DNA of 64,000 nucleotides from Metabacillus sp. B2-18 (GTDB taxonomy: Bacteria; Bacillota; Bacilli; Bacillales; Bacillaceae): assembly GCF_021117275.1 (NCBI RefSeq), contig NZ_CP088245.1, positions 3,075,501 to 3,139,500 of the forward strand, given 5' to 3'. This document shows, piece after piece, positions 42,532-50,308 of the stretch (positions are counted from its first letter, which is position 1; each line of letters opens with the position of its first letter). The translations under genes were made by a program, and so were the position numbers. Below the pieces are notes generated by a model that was not told the origin of the DNA, did not search any database, and saw only the letters and a list, made by a program, of their open reading frames with translations.

Positions 42532-44806
42532 TTGCCTCATCCTTTAATTTACTTAAAAGAAAATGGGTGTCTTTTTTGATAGATTCAGTTGAGCTTTCAA
42601 CACCAACACATGAAGGACATCCAGCATAGCATGGACAATTTTCTATTAATTTAATTGCTTCATTCAAAACATCTAATATTGTTTCATAGATTTTCTTTGA
42701 TAACCCTACCCCACCTGGATATCGATCATATAGAAAGATTGTTGGTTGATTATTATGAACAGCTTTAATTTGAGCGATTACATGCAAGTCACTTGGATCA
42801 CACATTACTTTTAACGGTGCAACGTGCTGGAGAACATGTGCTGCTGAAACTAGAGCCTCCTCCAGCCTTTTTTCAGATAAATCAGCTACTGTATTCGAAT
42901 GAAGACTCATCCATGCTGAATTTGTATGAAGCTCTTCTTCTGGTAGATGAATAGGACCTGATCCTATATTTTCATGAGTATCAAATTTGATTTTTTTAAA
43001 GATTGTGGCCATAGCTTGAACCGTCACATCTCCATAGCCATAGTCAACATTCTCCATATGTTTAAGCATATCTTCCTCTAGTACTTTTAATTGAACCGCA
43101 AGATTGGCATCCGTGAAATAATCCACATCAACTTCTCTTACAAATGCCTTTTTTTCCTCCCAATCAAGTTTTTCCACTTGAAATTGAACACCTTGATGAA
43201 GATAAATTGCCTCATCATGCAGTAATGTCATTGCGCTGAATCGATCCATCTCTCCAATGACCTTCACGTTCGCAATATCAGATTGATCGATAATAATCAC
43301 ATTTTCTTGTGAAGCTGATCGAAGACTTATATTGTGAGCCGGAAATGAATCGTTCATCCAGTGATAGGTTTCATTATTATAGTAAAGCACTCTTTCTTCC
43401 GCTAAAAACTGCAGGATATCTTCTAACTCTAACCCATCGAACGTATCACCTTCTCTAAATGGAAGCTCAAAAGCTGCACATTTTAAATGATCTACAAGCA
43501 CAACTAAATTATCAGGGTTTATGATGGCTGTTTCTGGATTTTGTTCAAAAAAGTATCGTGGATTTTTTATAATGTATTGATCCAGTGGACTGGAGCTAGC
43601 AACCATGATAATAACTGCTTCACCTTGCCTTCTTCCAGCTCTTCCGGCCTGTTGCCATGCACTTGCAATAGTTCCAGGATATCCTGTCATAATACAAACT
43701 TGTAAACTACCTATATCTACTCCTAATTCAAGGGCGTTGGTACTAACAACACCTAAAATTTCGCCATCTCTTAGACCTCTTTCAATTTCCCTCCGCTGTT
43801 TTGGTAAGTAACCCCCTCGGTAACCGCGAATTGATTTTTTTGCTAGTTCATTTTTTATCAATTCTTTTAAATAAGTTAAGATAATCTCAACTCGCACACG
43901 GCTGCGAGCAAATACGATTGTCTGGATCTTATTTTTAAGAAATTCTCCTGCTAATCTTCTAACCTCTAAGGTTGCACTTCTTCTAATATTAAGTGGTTTA
44001 TTGACAATAGGAGGGTTATAAAAAATAAAATGCTTTTTACTGGCTGGGGCACCATTCTTTGAGATGAGTTCCATGTTTGTTCCAGTTAGTGTTTCCGCTA
44101 ATTCTTTTGGATTAGCAATTGTTGCAGATGTACATATAAACTGCGGGTTACTTCCATAAAACTCACAAATTCTCTTAAGTCGTCTAATGACATTGGCTAC
44201 ATGACTACCAAATATTCCTCGATAAATGTGAAGCTCGTCAATGACTATATATTTTAGATTTTCAAACAGTGAAACCCATTTAGTATGATGCGGTAAAATG
44301 GCTGAATGAAGCATATCTGGGTTTGTAATGACTATATGACCTGCTTTTCTTACCCTTTGACGGATTGCCGGTGAAGTGTCTCCATCGTATGTATAAGAAT
44401 TCAATTGAACTCCCATTTCTTCGATCATTTCATTAATCTCAGATTTTTGATCTTGAGCCAGTGCTTTCGTAGGAAAAAGATATAATGCCCGACTATTTTC
44501 ATCTTTCAATATATTTTGGATAACAGGCAGGTTATAGCACAATGTTTTTCCTGAAGCAGTTGGAGTAACCGCTACAAAGTTATGCCCTCCACTTGCGAGT
44601 TTATAGGCTTCACCTTGATGTGTATACAATTGTGAAATCCCTCTATTTTCTAATGCTAATTTTAAGCGGTGGTCTAGGTCAACCGGCATTTCAACAAGTT
44701 CCCCTTCTTTAGGAGGAATCGTATGCCAATGAACAATTTGATCTCTAAAATCGTCATTTGTTTTTAACACATTTAAAATAGTTTCTAATGATTTTCTAAA
44801 TTCCAT
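42515..44806 (-). CDS. mrfA: Mitomycin repair helicase MrfA (YprA)
   Basis: 763 residues, DEAD/DEAH helicase: motif I VTPTASGKTLCYNLP at about 78-92, DELHIY (motif II), TSAT (motif III), and QQAGRAGRRQGEA (motif VI). The C-terminal DUF1998 domain has the four-cysteine cluster CPCYAGCPSC, needed in B. subtilis MrfA. Removes interstrand crosslinks and monoadducts from mitomycin with MrfB, its coupled partner. Good ATG after a weak AAGGTAG site. Confidence 0.94.
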   Translation of the reverse strand: MEFRKSLETILNVLKTNDDFRDQIVHWHTIPPKEGELVEMPVDLDHRLKLALENRGISQLYTHQGEAYKLASGGHNFVAVTPTASGKTLCYNLPVIQNILKDENSRALYLFPTKALAQDQKSEINEMIEEMGVQLNSYTYDGDTSPAIRQRVRKAGHIVITNPDMLHSAILPHHTKWVSLFENLKYIVIDELHIYRGIFGSHVANVIRRLKRICEFYGSNPQFICTSATIANPKELAETLTGTNMELISKNGAPASKKHFIFYNPPIVNKPLNIRRSATLEVRRLAGEFLKNKIQTIVFARSRVRVEIILTYLKELIKNELAKKSIRGYRGGYLPKQRREIERGLRDGEILGVVSTNALELGVDIGSLQVCIMTGYPGTIASAWQQAGRAGRRQGEAVIIMVASSSPLDQYIIKNPRYFFEQNPETAIINPDNLVVLVDHLKCAAFELPFREGDTFDGLELEDILQFLAEERVLYYNNETYHWMNDSFPAHNISLRSASQENVIIIDQSDIANVKVIGEMDRFSAMTLLHDEAIYLHQGVQFQVEKLDWEEKKAFVREVDVDYFTDANLAVQLKVLEEDMLKHMENVDYGYGDVTVQAMATIFKKIKFDTHENIGSGPIHLPEEELHTNSAWMSLHSNTVADLSEKRLEEALVSAAHVLQHVAPLKVMCDPSDLHVIAQIKAVHNNQPTIFLYDRYPGGVGLSKKIYETILDVLNEAIKLIENCPCYAGCPSCVGVESSTESIKKDTHFLLSKLKDEANVVKK

Positions 44807-44960
44807 TTTTATTCACTACCTTCTAAAGTCTGTAGCTTCACTTCTATTTTAGCGAATAAACGTTCGGAATAAAAGTGGTATTGATTTGAAATTATATATT
44901 TCTAACTGTTAACTAATTTTTTAATAACTTAAAAAAGGTAAATAATTACATTCTAGAAAT

Positions 44961-44989
44961 AACGTTTCTAATTCCCTTTTCATATAATA
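44961..44989 (+). promoter_or_regulatory. Sigma-K-like promoter of the alpha-crystallin gene
   Basis: AACG (44961-44964), 16-base spacer, CATATAATA (44981-44989), the same geometry as the cotD and yppG promoters. Confidence 0.62.
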
Positions 44990-45022
44990 CTCTGTCATCA
45001 CATGTGGTAAGGAGGAGTATTG

Positions 45023-45505
45023 ATGAGAAAGAAAAATGAATTAAATAGAAATAATGAAAATGAGCAGCCTCTAGAACAGCTGGATTTTTTCCAAATTGTT
45101 GATCATTTTTTTCGATCAGAGCCATTAAGGCAATTTATGAATGAATTTGATTCTATGTTTGAGGGAGCTTTTCCGCATAAGGCTATCCACGTAAACACTT
45201 ATGAAACAGACAATAAATGTGTTATTGATTTAAAAATTCCTCCTGTCAAAAAGGAACAGATAAAACTTGAGCTTTATGATCAATATTTAACAATTTCTAT
45301 TACAAATCGTGAGGAAATTAAAGAATATAATGAACATGCTTCAACATTTAGAAATTATACATCGTTAGATAGCCTGTCAAAAACAATTCTCCTACCATAT
45401 CCTGTTAAAGAACATGAAATAAAAACTACCTATAAAAACGGTTCATTACTTGTTACAATTCCTAAGAAAACAAAGCAAATTTTAATAGAAGATGATACAA
45501 AATAA
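45023..45505 (+). CDS. Hsp20/alpha-crystallin family protein, likely spore coat type
   Basis: 160 residues with an alpha-crystallin domain (about 55-150): VNTYETDNKCVIDLKIPPVKKEQIKLELYDQYLTISI..., and the terminal NGSLLVTIPKK that corresponds to the A-x-x-x-n-GvL motif. B. subtilis CotM and CotP are spore coat members of this family. The sigma-K promoter directly upstream argues for a coat role rather than a heat-shock role. ATG at 45023 seven bases after AGGAGG. Confidence 0.82.
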   Translation: MRKKNELNRNNENEQPLEQLDFFQIVDHFFRSEPLRQFMNEFDSMFEGAFPHKAIHVNTYETDNKCVIDLKIPPVKKEQIKLELYDQYLTISITNREEIKEYNEHASTFRNYTSLDSLSKTILLPYPVKEHEIKTTYKNGSLLVTIPKKTKQILIEDDTK

Positions 45506-45510
45506 TCATG

Positions 45511-45543
45511 AGTTAAGGTCTTGATGACCTTAACTATTTTTGT
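45511..45543. terminator. Shared terminator between the Hsp20 and 45530 genes
   Basis: Stem gttaaggtc / gaccttaac with T-rich tail; the small minus-strand gene stops inside it. Confidence 0.75.
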
Positions 45544-45649
45544 GTGATTTACTTCCATACTTTGGATTCTCTTCAGGTGTAGTATCCTTTGCTAAATCTT
45601 TTGCTGATGCAGTAACTTCCGCTTTACTTCCTCTTTTATTTTGCTTCAC
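45530..45649 (-). CDS. Small SASP-like protein
   Basis: 39 residues: KQNKRGSKAEVTASAKDL then PEENPKYGSKSHKNS. Strongly hydrophilic, no aromatic except one Tyr, typical of minor spore proteins, but not matched to a named one. GTG start six bases after AGAGGTG. Convergent with the alpha-crystallin gene. Role inferred from composition and position. Confidence 0.62.
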   Translation of the reverse strand: MKQNKRGSKAEVTASAKDLAKDTTPEENPKYGSKSHKNS

Positions 45650-45767
45650 CTTTATCACCTCTCTTTTATAATGACTTTATTTTCAAAAGTTTACCCAAAG
45701 AAAAACCAAAAATTTACGAGAAATTATTACGGTTGATTAGAAACAATAAGAGTGGAGGTGTTTATAA

Positions 45768-45956
45768 ATGACGAAAAAAAATCAACAACTACCTGATTTT
45801 AAAGAGTTAAATGATCGCATTATCGCCGAAGCATCGTCTTCTCCTTCCATTGTCATTAAAACTAATTTAGATCAAGAGGATGTGTCAATGGACAATCCAT
45901 ATTCAAATAAGAACACAGCTAACTCTGAAGAATTTAAAAACTTTTTTAAGGAATGA
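45768..45956 (+). CDS. Small hypothetical protein in the sporulation cluster
   Basis: 62 residues, hydrophilic (MTKKNQQLPDFKELNDRIIAE, ...SEEFKNFFKE), no known motif. ATG after GGAGGTGTTTATAA. Its stop overlaps the region of the next gene start, so it leads a four-gene plus-strand operon (45768-46611). Confidence 0.65.
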   Translation: MTKKNQQLPDFKELNDRIIAEASSSPSIVIKTNLDQEDVSMDNPYSNKNTANSEEFKNFFKE

Positions 45957-45961
45957 TGAAA

Positions 45962-46210
45962 ATGGATTTTACTTTAGGATATTTGCGAGAAGCTTTATCG
46001 AACTATGACAGAAGTTCAGTATGTCATAGAATTTATCAAAAGTTGGAAAAAGGTTCGTATGAGAGTGAAAAGGACTTCGTATTAACACTTGAAGATGATG
46101 AAGTTCAATTCCTAAATAACATCCTTCCTGATGAAATAAAATACGCCTTTGACGAACAAGACTTTATACGCGGAAATCAATTAAATGAGGTTTATGAACA
46201 GTTAATATAG
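45962..46210 (+). CDS. CsgA-like sporulation protein
   Basis: 82 residues. The pattern DFTLGYLREALSNY, KDFVLTLEDDEVQFLNNILPDEIKYAFDEQD and ending LNEVYEQLI agrees with the sigma-G-dependent spore protein CsgA of B. subtilis as I remember it. Acidic and helical. Three earlier ATGs exist at 45953-45956; 45962 has the best spacing (nine bases after AAGGA). Cotranscribed with its neighbours. Confidence 0.68.
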   Translation: MDFTLGYLREALSNYDRSSVCHRIYQKLEKGSYESEKDFVLTLEDDEVQFLNNILPDEIKYAFDEQDFIRGNQLNEVYEQLI

Positions 46211-46229
46211 AAGATCATTGGAGGCTCTT

Positions 46230-46490
46230 ATGAACAGAAACAGCAATCATTACATCAACATTAAATTCCAAACAGGTGCCATTGACCGTGAAGGCGTAAA
46301 TGGTTGTCAAGTTGAAGATGTTATCAGTGTTCTTGTTGACAAGCTTAAATCTCATCAAAATGGTGAATTTGCTTGTCCTGAAAACTCGATAGCCATCTCA
46401 AATCTTCAAACAGCAAATTATGCATTAAAAGTAAGAAAAGAAAGACTGGAAAATAACCATGGAGAAACTGAAATCAATGAAACCTTTTAG
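46230..46490 (+). CDS. Acb2/Tad1-like hairpin-domain protein
   Basis: 86 residues. After FQTGAIDREGVNGCQVEDV, two helices follow: VLVDKLKSHQNG and FACPENSIAISNLQTANYALKVRKERLEN. The order GVNG..EDV..VLVDKL..Q.G.FACxENxxAIxxLxxAxxxL..R is what I know from phage proteins now annotated as Acb2/Tad1-domain, which sequester cyclic nucleotide or gcADPR alarm signals of CBASS and Thoeris defence. Ligand binding is not shown here. ATG at 46230, five bases after GGAGG. Third gene of the 45768-46611 operon; no other phage genes are nearby. Confidence 0.65.
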   Translation: MNRNSNHYINIKFQTGAIDREGVNGCQVEDVISVLVDKLKSHQNGEFACPENSIAISNLQTANYALKVRKERLENNHGETEINETF

Positions 46491-46611
46491 CACAAAAAAA
46501 TATTCTAATACAGATGTTGAAGAGGTCAAGCGTCTAAATGCACAGTCGGGTTTATCATATAATGAAGTAAAGCAGCTTCTAGCACAGCACTATCAAAAAG
46601 AGAACAAATGA
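46477..46611 (+). CDS. Small basic helical protein overlapping the Acb2/Tad1-like gene
   Basis: 44 residues starting MKPFSTKKYSN, then the helical NTDVEEVKRLNAQSGLSYNEVKQLLAQHYQ. Unrecognised. It starts inside the preceding gene (14-base overlap), behind a GGAG at 12 bases; an alternative ATG at 46459 would add six residues. A terminator follows at 46622. Real expression is likely from the overlap and the terminator but unproven. Confidence 0.55.
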   Translation: MKPFSTKKYSNTDVEEVKRLNAQSGLSYNEVKQLLAQHYQKENK

Positions 46612-46621
46612 ATATAAGCAG

Positions 46622-46658
46622 TAATGACCCAGTTGATCATACAACTGGGTCTTTTTTA
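46622..46658. terminator. Shared terminator of the small-gene operon and yppG
   Basis: Stem gacccagttg / caactgggtc with T6 tail on the plus strand; the yppG gene converges on it. Confidence 0.82.
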
Positions 46659-46660
46659 CA

Positions 46661-47107
46661 TTATTTAAACATTGATGTTACCCCTTTAAAAAGCCCCCCC
46701 ATTTGGTTGACAGCGCTCATCATTTGTCCGGCTGTATCCATCATTTTGTTAAAGTCTAATTGTCCGTCAGATTTTTTGAATTGCGAAAGTATATTTTGAA
46801 AACCTGATGGTTGCTGCTGTTTAAAATGTGGCATTGGTTTGGGATACGGAGTTGGATATGGATTATTCATATATCCACCACCATTCATGCTTCCTCCATA
46901 ACCACCTCCATAGGGTTGTTGGTGAGATTGTTGAAAGCCTGGTTGATACCCTTGAAAGTAAGGATTTGCTGACTGATTTGAATATGGATTACTGTTATAT
47001 GGATTTTGGTAACCAGACATTTGCTGTCCATATGGTGGAAACGTTTGAAAATACTCATTATCTCTCCTTTGAGATCTCCTATTGAAATATGGATATTGTT
47101 GTTGCAT
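46661..47107 (-). CDS. yppG: YppG spore coat-type protein
   Basis: 148 residues. The N-terminal 90 residues are low complexity (Gln, Asn, Tyr, Gly, Pro: [40 protein letters not shown]). The C-terminus is conserved ([42 protein letters not shown]). YppG is a sigma-K-dependent coat protein in B. subtilis. ATG eight bases after GAGGAGG; sigma-K promoter just upstream. Confidence 0.85.
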   Translation of the reverse strand: MQQQYPYFNRRSQRRDNEYFQTFPPYGQQMSGYQNPYNSNPYSNQSANPYFQGYQPGFQQSHQQPYGGGYGGSMNGGGYMNNPYPTPYPKPMPHFKQQQPSGFQNILSQFKKSDGQLDFNKMMDTAGQMMSAVNQMGGLFKGVTSMFK

Positions 47108-47144
47108 CCATGGAACCTCCTCTCAGTTATTTCATAAGTTATTA

Positions 47145-47173
47145 CATCATATGATTCAAACGCCTATAAGGTG
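47145..47173 (-). promoter_or_regulatory. Sigma-K promoter of yppG
   Basis: On the minus strand CACC (47170-47173), 16 bases, CATATGATG (47145-47153), close to mACm-N16-CATAnnnTA. Confidence 0.65.
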
Positions 47174-47275
47174 ATAATTTCTAATATTATCCATTCATCT
47201 TGAAATATTGATCGATACATGAAGAGTTACAATTTTGCTCATATTAGAAATGAGACATTAAAGGAGGTTTTGACT

Positions 47276-47440
47276 TTGGCTAGAGGAAAACATTTTAATC
47301 ATAAAGAAAAAGGACATGAGCCGACGATTCCAAAGCATGGTCAAGAAGTGGCTGGAAAAGAAACAGAACGTGTTGGGTATGATATTGAAATCGTTGGAAC
47401 TGAAACGGAGCGTCCTGTTAGTATAAAAGTTGAGGAGTAA
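47276..47440 (+). CDS. Small hypothetical protein
   Basis: 54 residues, hydrophilic (MARGKHFNHKEKGHEPTIPKHGQEVAGKETERVG, IVGTETERPVSIKVEE). Contains several His/Lys/Glu in a spore-protein-like composition. TTG start exactly eight bases after AAAGGAGG; the frame before it has no ribosome site. Divergent from yppG. Function unknown. Confidence 0.6.
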   Translation: MARGKHFNHKEKGHEPTIPKHGQEVAGKETERVGYDIEIVGTETERPVSIKVEE

Positions 47441-47475
47441 AAGGCTTTTAACTAATAACAAATTCATTATAAACA

Positions 47476-47507
47476 CAAAAGGACGTCCCTATTTGGAGGC
47501 GTCCTTT
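47476..47507. terminator. Shared terminator between 47276 and yppE
   Basis: Stem aaaggacg / cgtccttt with A and T flanks, overlapping the yppE end. Confidence 0.75.
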
Positions 47508-47863
47508 CTATCCATTTGCTCGATCATTCCGTTTAAAATATATTCAACAGAATGATGAAGGTTATGAAAACGCTGCTTATTAACGTCTTTGTAAAATGAT
47601 TGAAGAACAACTTGTTCAATATTCTCCATTGCTGAGTCAATTTGAGTAAGATGAATATACTTAGGTTTATATTCTGAGACCCACTTGACGGCCAAAGGCT
47701 TCCATTCATTTGCTTTATTCATAACCAGTTCAAAATTTGGTTTAACATCGTCATAAAAATATTCTTCTGTTTTTTCAGGTTTTTCGTTTAATTGTTCAAA
47801 TCGCTTTTTGCATTCCTCTAAATGCTGAAGAAGTTGTTGAGAGGATATTAATAGTAGTTCCAA
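47489..47863 (-). CDS. yppE: DUF1798 protein YppE
   Basis: 124 residues, helical bundle (LLISSQQLLQHLEECKKRFEQL, YFYDDVKPNFELVMNKANEWKP, LHHSVEYILNGMIEQM). Matches the YppE/DUF1798 family. TTG start at 47863, eight bases after GAGG; the GTG nine bases upstream lies in that site. Function unknown. Confidence 0.82.
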   Translation of the reverse strand: MELLLISSQQLLQHLEECKKRFEQLNEKPEKTEEYFYDDVKPNFELVMNKANEWKPLAVKWVSEYKPKYIHLTQIDSAMENIEQVVLQSFYKDVNKQRFHNLHHSVEYILNGMIEQMDRKDASK

Positions 47864-47921
47864 AGCTTTCACCTCGAACTTATCATATCAAAACTCTCAG
47901 GATAAAGCACATAAGAACTCC

Positions 47922-48176
47922 TTATAAATTTGTCGCAATGATAGGGAATGGATAATGCTGATATTTATCATTTTTCAAAGGTGTCTCTTGATTGGTAGGG
48001 ACTTTTGACATTACATTTGATAATTGACAATCAATCTGAACCGCTTGTTTCATCAAATCTTCTTCAATATTTTTAGATAAAATCCGGTTATCCAGCTCTT
48101 GTTCCAATTTCATTAGCTCTAGTTCTAACTCCTCTAACTTCTCTTCGATCACACTTTTTTCAATGATATTTTTCAA
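47922..48176 (-). CDS. Small coiled-coil protein
   Basis: 84 residues. Residues 1-50 are a Glu/Leu-rich coiled coil (EEKLEELELELMKLEQELDN); the C-terminal 30 residues are Pro-rich (KYQHYPFPIIATNL). By position it may correspond to B. subtilis yppD, but sequence identity cannot be verified. TTG start after GGAGGGAGAATA. Confidence 0.62.
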   Translation of the reverse strand: MKNIIEKSVIEEKLEELELELMKLEQELDNRILSKNIEEDLMKQAVQIDCQLSNVMSKVPTNQETPLKNDKYQHYPFPIIATNL

Positions 48177-48300
48177 TATTCTCCCTCCTCTTAAAGCTAA
48201 TATTCGCTCTCATTCTCCCATACCCTTCACACCTGACAAAACTAGTTTTCATTCGGCAAAGAAAATGAAAAAATACAGTTTTCGACAACTTCCTGTGTGT

Positions 48301-48331
48301 TGAATGGAAATGATGGGTTTCGTGCAAAATA
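48301..48331 (+). promoter_or_regulatory. Sigma-G-like promoter of sspM
   Basis: TGAATG (48301-48306), 18-base spacer, CAAAATA (48325-48331), near the sigma-F/G consensus TGMATA-N17/18-CATAMTA. Confidence 0.55.
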
Positions 48332-48350
48332 ATAGTAGGAGGTGCTAATA

Positions 48351-48449
48351 ATGGCTAAAAAACCGAAAGATAAACAACAAACTGCTCAAGAAAAAGCAAA
48401 CATTCCTAGTGATAAAAAACTGGATGGACCGAATCGCCCTTCAACTTAA
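48351..48449 (+). CDS. sspM: Small acid-soluble spore protein SspM
   Basis: 32 residues ending SDKKLDGPNRPST, which matches the C-terminus of B. subtilis SspM (DKKLGGPNRPST). Minor SASP of the forespore. ATG seven bases after GGAGG... (AGGAGGTG). Location near yppC also agrees with B. subtilis. Terminator at 48487. Confidence 0.88.
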   Translation: MAKKPKDKQQTAQEKANIPSDKKLDGPNRPST

Positions 48450-48486
48450 ACGATCACAGGAAACCATCATTATCAAAATACTTAAG

Positions 48487-48519
48487 GTAGCAAGGACAAA
48501 AGGTCCTTGCTCTTTTTTC
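48487..48519 (+). terminator. Terminator of sspM
   Basis: Stem agcaaggac / gtccttgct, T-run at 48512-48518; yppC converges. Confidence 0.85.
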
Positions 48520-49507
48520 ATCCATTTCTCCAATATTCCTGCAAAACCGTAAATAGGTGAAGTTGATCCTGTTTATGCTTAAACCAATCTGTTATCTCAT
48601 AGTTTTTTGGTATTTTTCTTCTCTTAAACAAATGTTTTGTATTCTGACCATGAAACCAATCCTTTCTAAATCCGTCTAATGTATGAGGGATAATGGGATA
48701 AGCGGTTCGTAATAATGGTGTTTCTCGTTTTCTTTTATCAGCAAAGTACTTTTCATAATCATATCTGGAACCTGTATGTGGAACTGTTCTAGCAAAGTTT
48801 ACAAAGTGTTGATCCATTCCCGAATCAAATAAAAGCCATCCTAAACGTTTTCCTAATTCAATTCGGTTTGTTAGCTTTTCAAAGTTGTAAACAGAAAATC
48901 CAAATAACTTTCCTTGTAAAGTTGGGAAAATAACTGTACTAAAATGAAAAAGATCTTGAAATTTATAGGAGGCAGATTTGAAAACTAGTCGTCTGTATGT
49001 TTCGTTCATAATAACGGGATGATGAATCACATTTTGTTCATTAATGATTAAAGCAGTCATTAATCGATCTTTTTGACGCTCTTCCCAAAAAAGCCACCAT
49101 TCTTTTTCCATAAATTTCGAAACCTGAAAATGTGATAAAAGGTGAAAAAGTGGTTTGTTTATTTTCTTTGATAATTGGTAAATAAGTAATTGAGGAAAAG
49201 CATCATAAAATATTGTCCAATTTGCTCTTTCATATGTCATAAAGAGCAGACTTCTTTTTTCTTGATTTAACGCTTTCCGAAACCATCTACCCTGTAGGTC
49301 TGTCATACTCCAACCTGCATTTCTGGAAACCATGCTAGCTAAAAACGACCACTTTATCTCAGGATGTTTAAAATAAAATTCTTCATATGCTTTGGTTCTG
49401 GAAATATTATCAATATTTTTTGTTTTTGTTATTTGTAAAATTTCTGAAACTAATTTTTGTTCATCAAGATCCATATTAATATTATTTGTTTTAGACTTAT
49501 TAAACAT
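48518..49507 (-). CDS. yppC: DUF2515 protein YppC
   Basis: 329 residues, aromatic-rich and helical (KWSFLASMVSRNAGWSMTDLQGRWF, EKEWWLFWEERQKDRLMTALI). Matches the YppC/DUF2515 family, unknown function. The region about 205-235 (FGFSVYNFEKLTNRIELGKRLGWLL) is the family core. ATG after GAGGTGTACC. Divergent from recU as in B. subtilis. Confidence 0.88.
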   Translation of the reverse strand: MFNKSKTNNINMDLDEQKLVSEILQITKTKNIDNISRTKAYEEFYFKHPEIKWSFLASMVSRNAGWSMTDLQGRWFRKALNQEKRSLLFMTYERANWTIFYDAFPQLLIYQLSKKINKPLFHLLSHFQVSKFMEKEWWLFWEERQKDRLMTALIINEQNVIHHPVIMNETYRRLVFKSASYKFQDLFHFSTVIFPTLQGKLFGFSVYNFEKLTNRIELGKRLGWLLFDSGMDQHFVNFARTVPHTGSRYDYEKYFADKRKRETPLLRTAYPIIPHTLDGFRKDWFHGQNTKHLFKRRKIPKNYEITDWFKHKQDQLHLFTVLQEYWRNG

Positions 49508-49639
49508 TGGTACACCTCATATTACTAGCGTATCCTAAATAGCACAAAGTACACACATTAACAAAATTGAAACTTTTTAATCATTCCTTTTCAATTTTTT
49601 TTGGTATGATAAGAAGTAGTTTTGAAGAGGAGGTAAAAT

Positions 49640-50233
49640 ATGATTTTTCGTTATCCTAACGGAAAGCCCTATCAGCCTAAGAATACAACTAAGCAAAAGC
49701 AACAGCCTTCTATCGTATATAGCAACAGAGGTATGACTCTTGAAGAAGACTTAAATGAAACGAATAAATACTATTTAGAAAACCAATTAGCTGTCATACA
49801 TAAAAAACCAACACCTGTTCAGATTGTAAACGTAGATTATCCACGACGAAGTGCAGCTGTTATAAAAGAAGCGTACTTTAAACAAAGCTCAACAACTGAC
49901 TATAATGGAATTTACAGAGGGAAATATATAGATTTTGAAGCGAAGGAAACAAAGAACAAAACTTCTTTTCCATTACAAAATTTTCATTCACATCAAATTG
50001 ATCATATGAAAAGTGTATTAAAACAAGATGGAGTTTGTTTTGTCATTTTATCCGCTTTTAATGATTTTTATTACCTTGATGCAAAGCATTTGCTGGTTTT
50101 TTGGGAGCGACAGGAAAATGGTGGTCGAAAGTCGATTACTATGGAGGAAATTAAAGATAAAGGTCATATTATTCCTATTGGATATCAAGCAAGGATTGAC
50201 TATCTTAAGATTATAGATAAACTATATTTTTAA
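49640..50233 (+). CDS. recU: Holliday junction resolvase RecU
   Basis: 197 residues. Cleaves four-way DNA junctions in recombinational repair and segregation. Nuclease residues: Asp in [11 protein letters not shown], Glu in [15 protein letters not shown] with Lys after it, and Gln in [12 protein letters not shown] after GAGGAGGTAAAAT. Cotranscribed with ponA 75 bases downstream, the classical arrangement (recU-ponA). Confidence 0.95.
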   Translation: MIFRYPNGKPYQPKNTTKQKQQPSIVYSNRGMTLEEDLNETNKYYLENQLAVIHKKPTPVQIVNVDYPRRSAAVIKEAYFKQSSTTDYNGIYRGKYIDFEAKETKNKTSFPLQNFHSHQIDHMKSVLKQDGVCFVILSAFNDFYYLDAKHLLVFWERQENGGRKSITMEEIKDKGHIIPIGYQARIDYLKIIDKLYF

Positions 50234-50308
50234 GATACTTTAATTTTAAAATAGTTTATTTTAGCAGGAAGCTTTTTCTAAAAGCTTAAGATGAAAGGTT
50301 GGAATTAC

